DNA of 64,000 nt from Manduca sexta (taxonomy: Eukaryota > Arthropoda > Insecta > Lepidoptera > Sphingidae). Below the pieces are notes generated by a model. The model did no database searches, had not been told where the DNA came from, and worked only from the letters and a program-made list of their open reading frames with translations. The first letter of the stretch is position 1. Each line of letters begins with the position of its first letter. Made by a program: the position numbers and the translations under genes. Below are positions 24,889-41,715 of the stretch, one piece after another. The stretch is taken from assembly GCF_014839805.1 (NCBI RefSeq), contig NC_051132.1:2914001-2978000 (forward strand), written 5' to 3'.

Positions 24889-25154
24889 CCTTATTCATAG
24901 ACGTTATTTATCTAAGGACGGAGCATTGCTGTGATAACAAGTCTGTTTCTCAGTGATGACGGCATGGCAGCCTTCGCAGTGCGTAGACATAGGGCCGTTG
25001 TGATTGGCTAATATTGAGATACAACTTGAATCTAGTTGGCTGTCAGATAAACAAAGCTGAACAAACAGCAAGCCGTTAGATAAACGAAGCTGAGAAACAG
25101 ACTTGTTATCACATCAATGCTTTGTCCTTCGATAAATAACATGTATGAATAAGG
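24889..25154. mobile_element. Foldback MITE-like element, CCTTATTCATAG family, copy 1
   Basis: Terminal inverted repeats beginning CCTTATTCATAGACG (left) and CATGTATGAATAAGG (right, degenerate), extended inward over about 65 bases (GACGGAGCATTGCTGTGATA on the left, matched by ATCACATCAATGC on the right). 266 bp, no coding potential. Second copy at 50423-50687. No clear target duplication. Confidence 0.8.
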
Positions 25155-26289
25155 GGGTTAGTGTTTAATACTCCTTACATATTTATAGTGTTTTTGCTAT
25201 TTTAATGCGCGCTTTCTTTTGGCCCAAATTTCTACATACATTTTGCATGTACTCTTTTGTGTTTAATAATACTTAATGTAACACCGAATTTAGAAATATG
25301 AACACTATAATTATTATTATAAGATTTAAAATAACTCGGCATACTGCTTCGTTATATTCTTCCACTGAGATTAAATGTATCAAAGATAATATATTTAAAA
25401 ATAAATGCTTTCGTTATGAACTAGGCGACAATTATTACTTATTGTTCTTAAATTATATTAAATTTGATTTGTATTCAATACTGAGCTTTATTATAAGGTA
25501 ATAAGTGCTATGAATTTTGTGAACAATGTAAACAAAAATATCTGCCATGATGAGATGACTATTTTGAGTTATTTTGTAGGTATTTTTGTTAACATTTCCC
25601 TTGGTATATACAATTTGTTCATAATACTAGTTCAAACTGCACTAAGTATAATGTTACACTATTTTCTATACTGGCTTTCACAATTTATACTACTTATATT
25701 GCACCAACTATTACGGAAGATTTATAGAAGATAAAATTATTATTTATTATAGTAAAATCGACTTTATTTACATGAGTTTAAATCGTTAGCCGCGAAGCCT
25801 TCAGTTCGGTGAGTGCAATTTGAATTTCTTTTCCCTAGTACATAGAGTTCATAATATATTTAAATACAGACATAATTAAAAATATGTTTCTGAGCAAACA
25901 TAAAAAGGAGCAAATTCTTTTGGCAATAAATTTAAATAACGATAAATTATCACAAAAAACGGAACGTTTCACTAAAATCAGTTCGAAATTTAAAAAATTC
26001 AGTCATTTTTTTCAACGGAAATATGCGCAATTCAGTCATATTTTTTGGCAAAACATATTTGTTACAAAATCCGAGATTATTTTATAACTTTTAATACACT
26101 CAAGTTATTACTTAAACCAACCTCCCATAGTCCAATGAGAGTGAAGGAACAGATAGTGCACTTGTGTATTGCGCACCACTTAGCACTGTAATATCTCTTG
26201 TGTACTTGGCTGATCTCCGTTGAGATTGGCCGCCGTGGTAGAAATTCGGGTAAGAAGGATTTTATTAATTTAGTTTACATTAATATTTC
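25155..26289. other. Unassigned AT-rich DNA with short hydrophobic frames
   Basis: The frames at 25298-25501 and 25510-25734 encode Ile/Leu/Phe-rich peptides, the second with two possible membrane spans. This is what random AT-rich DNA yields, and no start context, splice site or family was seen. Not called as genes. Confidence 0.35.
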
Positions 26290-26528
26290 TGAGTGTAACA
26301 CACACTCATGCCTTTTATCCCCGAAGGGGTAGGCAGAGGTGTAACTGGTACACCCACTTTCCGCCTTGTATTCCGACGTGTGATAGAGGGTGAGCCTATC
26401 GCCATATCGGCCCTAAATAGACTCCGGGCTGATAATGAGTGGAAAAACCCAATATCACTTTGCCCGACCCGGGAATCGAACACGAGACATCGAACAATCG
26501 TACCGTATAACAACTACACCTCCGAGGA
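26290..26528 (-). repeat. SINE-B copy, antisense
   Basis: Reads from the tail (ATGCCTTTTATCCCCGAAGG, then GGTAGGCAGAGG) to the B-box complement GGGAATCGAACACGAGA. The tail here shows the stem-forming CCCCGAAGGGG. Confidence 0.85.
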
Positions 26529-27139
26529 AGGCATTACTAGTTGTTAATTTAACATTAATGCAGCTTTTATAAAGTTTGTATGGACTCTTTTATTAATATT
26601 TGTTATCAATTAACAGCAAGAATTTGTACAAACAGAACTTGTTTTTTTTACAAACCCTATTCCTATCCATAATGGTCAATCTTGTATTTATAAGCAAAGG
26701 GGAAAATGTATTGATTTCTGATCCAGTTTTAATGGGACATGCTGTATATCAATATGACGGTGCAAATAAATATTTAAGAAGTAAATATTATTGCATATTA
26801 AATTAATGGTTCCATGTTAAATTGGCTATATTGTTGACAAATACTGGCCATATATGGCACAAATCAATATCAACAAAATTGTTTTCATTTTATAAACACT
26901 TTTCAAATTTACTATAATATTATATAACTTAAAAAAAAACATTAATACATAAATAAAATGCAATTATTTCCATGTCGCTAGCCATGTTTTACCATTCGAC
27001 AAAAAAAATCGAGACAATGACAACGAAATTTCAATTCGTATTTCCACTAGAATTTATGTTGAGACAAAAAGTTCGAGGTACATTCCAACATGCAGAAACG
27101 GTCAGTGTCAGGGCTGTTTTTTTTTGTATATCAAACACA

Positions 27140-27416
27140 CGTGCAGTACCAGTTTTTCGGTGAAAGACGTATAATCACGTTTGTTTGCAATATAACGGTT
27201 CAGTGTCCTTAGAATGTGGGACGTGCAGCACCAGTGTTTCGGTGAAGGACGTATAATCACGTTAGTTTGCAAAAATAAATGATCCAGGGCCCTTAAAATG
27301 TGGGATCGCAACACACGTTATACGTCTTTCGCCGAAACACTGGCAGTGTTTCGGCGAAGGACGTATAATCACGTTTGTTTACAAAACTAACGATCCAGTG
27401 TCCTTAGAAAGTGGTA
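27140..27416. repeat. Short tandem array of about 85-bp units with a palindromic junction
   Basis: Units carry GGTGAAAGACGTATAATCAC or close variants, then TTTGTTTGCAA and CCAGTGTCCTTAGAA. Starts near 27155, 27235 and 27340. Between the last two units part of a unit is inverted, creating a hairpin: TTTCGCCGAAACACTG followed at once by GCAGTGTTTCGGCGAAGG (about 27312-27370). Confidence 0.75.
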
Positions 27417-27419
27417 AGA

Positions 27420-29200
27420 GACGTCACAACTCTGTCATTTTATTGGGACTGGGTGAGATTAACACATGATCGGCGCATTGGTCTCTCGATCAATCACTGA
27501 CAAAATAAAACATCGATTACAAGTCGCGCAATTTTTGGATATTCTGATTCCCATTGCCACAAGTATTTTGACAATTGAAATTGGCATTCAGAATACCATT
27601 CCACGCAAATCTCACGAAGACAACGTAACACGGCCGTTACGACTTCTATGAGATAGAGATTGAGGCCCCCGGTCGATTCCTGTAGATGAATTCTAAAAAT
27701 GAATCAATTAAGTAATATGTGAGCATAAGGAACTTTATTCTGGTTATTCCATTTCTGCTATCGATCCGGTGTATGGATTAAGATCGCTTATAGTTTTGAT
27801 CGTTAAACGGACAATTTGGCAGGACCCAGCAAGACTGTATAATCAAAGTTAGGTCGTCAACGTGAATGTACGCCTTATGCATATTTCTTTTTAAATCATT
27901 ATTCACTGGAATGTAAGACATAGTCAGTTCCTTCTTTTTCTTTACATTGATATAGGATTTATCGTGTGTACATTTTTGTTATGGAATATGAAAATGGACA
28001 ACAGAATCTTACTAATAGGTATTAATTTAGACCTATTTTTATAATTATTACAGATATAATAAGTATATTAGGAATGTACATAAATATATTACCAATAGAT
28101 AGTTGGCACGCACTAGATCCGCACACCATATTTTTGATATATTTTTTTTATTAAAATATTTACAAATGACATCAATTTATTTCGTATAATGACATTACTA
28201 CGGACGTTAAAACGTGATTCTACTCTGAATTATTTCGTACTATAACGACACAACTTAAGTATTATGAGCCTATTTTCTTATATAAAATGGTTTGAGTATT
28301 CTATTGTTATAATTATTGACGTCTAGTTACGTCAATATTTTGACGCACAGTTAACGCCCGTGATACATACTCTTGCACGTACACCCGATACTGGCAAGTC
28401 AGCATGCCAGATGGCAATCAGAAGCACATCATAAATGCCTACCTGGCATAAGTTCATTCATTTCAGTAGTCTCTCTCTTAATTAAAAGGGTTAGAACACC
28501 TTGGGATCTAATTGTACTAGCATAATCCAAGTTGATCGAAAAACTAAGCAAGTTTAGTACAGCTGTGACATTTTTTATGTGTGTGCTGACTGCATACTAT
28601 GCAAATGAAAGTGTGTATTTTATCACTTATGCGAGCTATACTAAGTTAGCTTAGTTTTTGGTCGACAACCTGCATAAAGTTGCAAATCCCTTCCTATTTG
28701 TCACTCATTTATACAAGTTATGTAACACGAGCTTTATACTAGAGAGAAATGGAGCAGTCACACTGTTTTCCTAACTTCATATACACATAATATGACGCAT
28801 TTATCTTGAATTCATCATTCACTTTGCTTGAAGTTAACTGTTAACACCAAGTACACACATTTTCACTATCACATGTCTCACTGGCAGTATAGTACAATGG
28901 CACATGTCCGTGGCTAGTACCGGAGGGGCGCGGGGTCGACTCCCGGCAGCGGTGCTGGCTACAGCAGCGCGCGCCGACACTCTTCGCGGTACGCGCCCAT
29001 GCTTCCCCTGTTTCATGTCTGCCATCTGGAATCACATTTAGGTGTTATAAATAAACTATTGTATGTTGGCCCGTGAGCAAATAAATTCAAAAACTTAAAA
29101 ATATATTTTGTCTATGGTTATACATATGTATAAAAGTGAAAACATGTGACGTTACAATCAGGGGGCCCCACAAATGTGACAAGTACGGGAGAGTGGACAA
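27420..29200. other. Intergenic, little recognised
   Basis: Mostly AT-rich and unassigned. About 28870-29100 has a GC-rich core with a B-box-like GGGTCGACTCCC and ends in AATAAA-rich sequence, so it may be an unrelated tRNA-derived SINE. It is the only copy I see. This region would also hold the 3' UTR of the tetraspanin gene. Confidence 0.3.
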
Positions 29201-29247
29201 AAATCATGAAATTGTATGATCTCGAGGTCGAGTATCGTCCACACGCG

Positions 29248-36426
<7,179 letters not shown>

Positions 36427-36865
36427 TTTTGTTTTATTGTTTATTTATTTGTTATTTTTGCGCACGTTTGTTATTGTTTGTAATATAATTACCCAATGGT
36501 GCTATAATTATTTTATCATTATTTAGTTTGACCAAAGAGTTATCCCGTTTGCCGCACAGCACACAGACAGACCACAGACGATCCGTGGACCAAGACTAGT
36601 GTTACGCGACTAACGAGTACAAAGTGTCGACTTGGATACGAATTAATGACTTTAGGTAAATGATAACTCGAATGATTTGAGCAGGCGTAACAAACTCAAT
36701 ATTACTTAAGTTCTTTCGTAATTTCCACTGACTAAAGGCTTTGAAAAAATAATTTCAATTATGGAATATCATTTGATGTTTCTCTCATGTTTAAAAATAA
36801 GGTCGAGTGTGTCGTCGCTTGTCATTCAAAATCGCGAATGAACCTTTTAAACATTCGATTATGTA

Positions 36866-36873
36866 TATTGTAT
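36866..36873. repeat. hAT target-site duplication, left copy
   Basis: TATTGTAT, identical to 43257-43264 on the other side of the element. An 8-bp duplication is the hAT hallmark. Confidence 0.92.
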
Positions 36874-39162
36874 CAGGGATGTTATGGATATGGAATTTCG
36901 GATCTGGATATGGATATGGATATAGGAATAATATTATATCGGTTACGGATACGGTTACGGATATGTAATTATTTCGGATTATCCGGTAGTTTCGGATAGT
37001 TTCGGTTACGGATATTAGATTAAAGTAAAATAAAAATAGTATATGACAATTTGGTTTTATTTCTAGGTTCTATCTAGTCTAGGTTATCATTTGGTATGAC
37101 AATCAGTCATACCAATATAGGTAAGTTATTATTATATCTACCTACTCAATTTTCAGTTGAGTCTACTAAAAATGCAATAAGTTGAAATATTCAAAATAAA
37201 TATCAATAATATAATAATAAGTTGAAATCATATTTATTATTTATTATATAATAACATAACAAGCGTTTTCCTAATTATTTTTATGAGTAATGAAACTATA
37301 ACAAAATATGAAGTTGTCTATCACCTAATCATAGTTCTAATAGTCAAAACTGAGCAAAGGAAGATTATATTTAACAAAAAAGCAATTTTGCAGCCTTATC
37401 ACCAGAAAGTCGATTTCTTAAAGGGTCATAAATTAACCCAGCAGCACTGAAAAGCTGCTCACTCGGTACACTGCCAGGAGGTGGAGACAGGTACTGTCTT
37501 ACTAAATTACTTAAGCTATGATACTTGGTATAATTTTTCCACCATAAAAGTGGATCTTCTGTGAGTGTCAATCTTTTCTCTCTATTGTATTCAGTTAGTA
37601 ATGTCTTTTTAAAAAAGAATTGATGGTACACTTCATCAGCACAATCTATATTTTGCTCTTCCTCGTCACTTATGCTTAATATTTCAGCTAGACAAGATTG
37701 AATGCGTGATTGGTTGCTTGAGCTTGTTGTTGCTAGCTCATTACGTCATCTTTTAGGTGAAGAAGGACCTTCATCAAGTGAAGTTTTTGAACACCCAAAG
37801 ATTTCCAAAATCTTTGACCGCACCTGTTCCTTCGTAATTTCAGTAAAAAATTTGAGCTTGTACCGTGGATCTAGATAAGTAGCTATTGTATATATATTAT
37901 TATTTTCAATTTCAATCTGATATTGAGGTCCTGGATCATTTTTGTAATCATTAATTTAAAGTTGTCAGAAGTGTCTTCTTTATACTTCTCTGTTTTTAAT
38001 GTATTTTTAAGAGTATAGATTAATGGAATCACCGAAGCTATTGTTGCAGTAGCACTACTTAACTCCTTTGTAATTTCTTCGAATGGCATTAGTACAGTAA
38101 TACACTTTTTCAAGTCGATCCATTCATCAGCAGTAAGAATTGGTATAGCATGCGTTCCTGAATACAGCACTAATGAGTCTTTTAATTTCAATATTCTTGG
38201 CATCATATAATACGTCGAATTCCAACTGCGAAAAAATAAAACTTGTGATAAATAAAATGAAACAAAAAATATGTTTACATAGGTTGTACTTAATGGGTTT
38301 GGATAAATACATGCATATTTTAATTTAAAAAAAGCCTTACCGGGTGGAACATTCCTGTAGTATACTTAGTCCTGATTGGTTCAGTCTTTCAATTTGAATT
38401 TGTTTCAATTCATTTTGTGCAATTAGGGAATGACTGAAATGAGTCGCAATTTTTTGCACTTTGTTATCACTGGCGAGAGAAATTCTTCGGTTTCCATCGC
38501 CAATCGAACACACAATTGTAGTTGATGAATAGTACAGTTCGCATCAGTGAAATAAGCCATACTCATAGCTTTTATTATATTAGAACCTCTGTCGCGTAAA
38601 ATACAATGAACTGATTCCGCGCTTAAGTTCCAGTCTTTCAAAATATTGTTCAAATTATTCGCTATAATTTCACCTGTATGGCGACCCTCTAATTGTTCAC
38701 ACTTAAGTATTATAGAAACTCTTTTATATGTATTCGTGATGCCATGAGCAGTAAGGCTAAGTAATGAGACATTTGCGCTGGGTTCGGACCTCAGAATAAG
38801 AACAAGCATAGAAGGAATCTAAATTACCCTAATATACTTATCCTATTTTTTCAAATAGGCCAAAACCGTTGAAAAGAACGAGATAAATATTATGTTGCTA
38901 AGGTCGGCTTGCGTACACATTACAATTATCAAATGGTTACCTTTGGTCCTCTTTACGATACCGAATTAAAAAGCAAATAAAATGTCAAATGTTCCAACTT
39001 GCCAATCTCAAAACAATGTCACAAACGCGCCCACACAATTTAGTTACGTTATACTTCAGCGCGTGCTTTTCAAAAGTGGCTACATGTTTTGTAATATTTT
39101 TGTTGTTAATTTTAATAAATACACACTGCTGTTTAAGTAAAATATAGCCCTACGAACAAGCA

Positions 39163-39732
39163 ATGGCCTGCGTTATTGTGGGGTGTAAATCTCGTTCTTC
39201 TCGTAAAGAAAATGAAACTGAAATCATCAGCTTCCATCGGTGAGTAAACAAAAAACCTAATATATTTGCTTTAACCCTGTACATAAGTGCAAAAAGTGTT
39301 ATTAATTATACTTTATTATGCTGTAGTCATATTATAATCTGCTGTTGGCCATTCGATCCAGTCATTATTATGTATTTTTCATTTTTACCAATTTACGTAC
39401 TCGTGTTGAATAGTGTTGTGCTGCATATTCTGTCGATAACAAAGATGTTAGTATATTGTAGTTTACTATTTTGCATAAATTGCCTTTTACTTTCAATATA
39501 CGGTGGTGTAGTGGTAAAAGCCACTTGGAAACCGTGCGCGAAGGCTGGGGTCGAGGAAACTATCTGATTTTCATAGTGTGTTTCATACAATGTGTTTCAT
39601 TGCAGATTCCCCACTGATGATGCTATGAGGCAAAAATGGATCGTTGCCATAGCTCGTCCCAATTGGCATTGGAAAAAACAGCACCGTGTTTGCTCTAAGC
39701 ATTTTGACAAAGTTTTATTTACATTGAAATAA
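39163..39732 (+). CDS. THAP-domain-only protein, two exons, inside the P-like element
   Basis: Exon 1 is 39163-39239, donor CATCG/GTGAGT; exon 2 is 39606-39732, acceptor TTGCAG; total 67 residues. The frame begins MACVIVGCKSRSS and joins at SFHRFPTDDAMRQKWIVAIA, with VCSKHF near the end. This gives the complete C2-CH zinc ligand set (Cys3, Cys8, and Cys/His in VCSKHF), the invariant Trp and the HRFP motif of THAP domains, which bind DNA sequence-specifically. The frame then stops after DKVLFTLK, so no transposase, coiled coil or RNase-H part follows. In Drosophila, truncated P proteins that keep the DNA-binding N-terminus can repress transposition; a similar role here is inference only. It could equally be the decayed first two exons of a larger gene. 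Confidence 0.75.
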
Positions 39733-39865
39733 GTTATCAAACATATGTGACATGAATGATACCGCTGTGTTTTAATTTTACTGTCCCATTTTAGTAGCTT
39801 ATTTCAAATCACACCTCTTGGGTATCTTTTAATGCCTAAGAAAGTCAGAAAAGAACAGAAGGCGT

Positions 39866-40075
39866 ACTGGCTTTCTTATAGACGAAATTCCGGCCGATTT
39901 CTTGTTTGTTACTTACAGCGGTTTCCATTCCTTCCGAAATTTCTAATATTTTCTAATTTAATAATCTAAATGCTAAACTATTTTGTGTGAGTGACGTTCC
40001 GGAAGGCATGGAAACTGCTGTAAATATCAAATGAAAATTGGACAAAATTTAGCTCGAAGAAAGCCGGTAGTTCTA
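39866..40075. repeat. Inverted repeat (hairpin) inside the P-like element
   Basis: ACAGCGGTTTCCATTCCTTC on the left (from about 39916) pairs with GGAAGGCATGGAAACTGCTG on the right (about 40001-40021). Outer arms CTGGCTTTCTTA and AGAAAGCCGG also pair. It may be an internal inverted repeat of the P-like element or a further small foldback insertion. Confidence 0.65.
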
Positions 40076-41093
40076 TAGTTTATCGTAACTTAACAGCTTC
40101 TTAACGAGTGCTTTTATATACCCAGACTTCTTTTGGTACTTGAATACCAAATCAGGGTATTGATATCTTTTTTTAGCCTTTATCTAAAATAGCAATTTGC
40201 AACGGTTTGTAGTTGACTGATCGAAAAGTGTTTATTTTAACAGGTCTGTGAATTTACCATAGCCGATAGACAAAGCATCTATCGATATCGATAAGATGTC
40301 AGAAGGGATCGCAACACAATTAAATTTCTTGCTGTCTAAGACAGAGTACACTCAAATGTCATAGTGTTACTTCTATGCTTGTCATTGTTCTGAGGTTCGG
40401 ACCAAACATCTGTCGTGAATGACAACTTTTCAAATTGTTTGAGTAATTCCAGAACCTTTAATCTCATTTTACTGTAGATATCAGTGCACAGTAAATTTGT
40501 GACATACTGCCGACCTCTAACGCCCGAAATTAATAATGTATCTACTATCCAAGACTGAAACCTATCTTAGATTGCCGACTATCTTTCGATTGGTCTCCTA
40601 TCGGCATGCCAATATCTTAACTCGCCTATCCTTGCTTGCCTTCAAGGATAGATCGCTGGCAATCCTTTCCAGATGCGTTCCCTCCTGACCATTCCATTTT
40701 ATGCAGAATATTCCATTCGTAAAAAAAATACTTTTTGTAATTTCCATACAAACTATTCGTTTCAATATTTGCCTAATTGCGAAAAATAAGACTTGGAGTA
40801 ATAAAAAAATATTTTATGCATTTTAGCCCTCAAAAGAAATAATTAATAATTAGTACATGTCATATTTAAGATACAAACTTTTTAATTAGTTTCAAAATGG
40901 AACGTGAGTAATGTGGTTGCTGACATATTTTGACACTGAAGTTTAATAACATTGTTCATAATATATTAATAAATCTTTAAATGATTTAGTTTTTAGTATG
41001 AAGTACGCAGTAAACTCGGTGCCATATAATAATAATTGGACTCTGTACACATTATCCAGTGTTATGAAACAAATTACAATTCCGTTATACATA

Positions 41094-41333
41094 ATTGTTG
41101 CATAACTTTAACCGTTTACGCAGCGCACGCAACGGAAGCTCTCAAAAGTAATCAATTTTAGCCGTTTTTGGTCCCATTGGTCATAGTGTGATGATATACA
41201 TATACCCTATAATAGCCATCCTCAATAAATGGGCTATCCAACACTACAAGAATTTTTCAATTCGAACCGGAAGTTCCTGAGACCAGCGCGTTCAAACGAA
41301 CATACTCTTCAGCTTTATATAATAGTATAGATA
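41094..41333 (+). repeat. Single-unit copy of the 123-bp-unit element, inside Harbinger
   Basis: Begins TTGCATAACTTTAACCGTTT and ends ATAATAGTATAGAT like the element at 22165-23083, but has only one internal unit and no AAAC array. Third level of nesting: hAT, Harbinger, this repeat. Confidence 0.85.
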
Positions 41334-41471
41334 ATGTATGGAAATTTTGCCTGTTTCTATGTTTTAACTTTCAACTAATAAAACTATGTTAATTTGTAAT
41401 TATTATTGTGAATTACAAATGTAAATAAGCAATAAAATAAATAGCAGTGATTGTAAAGGTATTTTATTTTA

Positions 41472-41715
41472 CTAAGTAAAGAAGTTATTTGCTAATGCTG
41501 TTCTTTCTCCAACATCTTGATTCTCTATATTGTTCTCATAATTAATAATATCAGCAGTTGATAATTCCACTTGGGTTGGAATTTCCTCTAGCCTGTGATT
41601 CCGACAAATATTGTGCAAAACTGCAGTTGCAATTATTATTGTTTGAACTTTAGGTAAAGATAAACGCAATGTCAATGCAATCACAGGGAAGCGACGTTTC
41701 CATGTACCAAATGTC
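41472..41715 (-). pseudogene. HARBI1-like transposase, C-terminal exon remnant
   Basis: After an acceptor (TTTTTCAG at 41716-41723) the frame reads TFGTWKRRFPVIALTLRLSL and IIIATAVLHNICRNH, the typical end of the DDE nuclease of PIF/Harbinger elements. The catalytic middle is absent. An acidic Ser/Asp-rich N-terminal piece (IFSSDSDDSDGGTSDTDSET, then LDEFDFTFGLGFR) lies at 41920-42138 and then goes out of frame. So only the two ends of the protein survive. Confidence 0.85.

Larger units (their letters stand above)
38790..40394. mobile_element. P-like DNA transposon carrying a THAP mini-gene, nested in hAT
   Basis: Inverted ends CTCAGAATAAGAACAAGCAT (38790 inward) and CTCAGAACAATGACAAGCAT (read inward from 40394) match over about 25 bases with three differences. 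The flanks carry an 8-bp direct repeat GTTCGGAC (38782-38789 and 40395-40402); the repeat can be extended to GGTTCGGACC, so the exact boundary is ambiguous by up to two bases. Removing the element and one copy of the repeat restores the hAT reading frame. A THAP domain with an 8-bp duplication fits the P superfamily (Kolobok elements also have THAP but use TTAA). The duplicated site also resembles the GTCCGGAC-like preference known for Drosophila P. 1605 bp with no full transposase: non-autonomous. Confidence 0.85.

Noticed and set aside
25298..25734. Two hydrophobic open frames that look like small membrane proteins
   Set aside because: Ile/Leu/Phe/Tyr-rich peptides are expected from AT-rich DNA, and there is no promoter, splice or family evidence.
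28834..29035. Arg/Ala-rich frames on the minus strand near 28.9 kb
   Set aside because: Produced by a short GC-rich block with a tRNA-like B-box; likely SINE sequence and not a protein.
39480..39566. tRNA-like sequence in the THAP gene intron (GGTGGTGTAGTGGTAAAAGC)
   Set aside because: Only a box-A-like start is present, without a proper acceptor stem or a clear B-box; probably coincidence or an old SINE scrap.
40314..40402. Possibility that the P-like insert is a second hAT (also 8-bp duplication)
   Set aside because: hAT ends usually start CAG; using CAGAA as the end destroys the flanking duplication, and the THAP domain favours the P superfamily.
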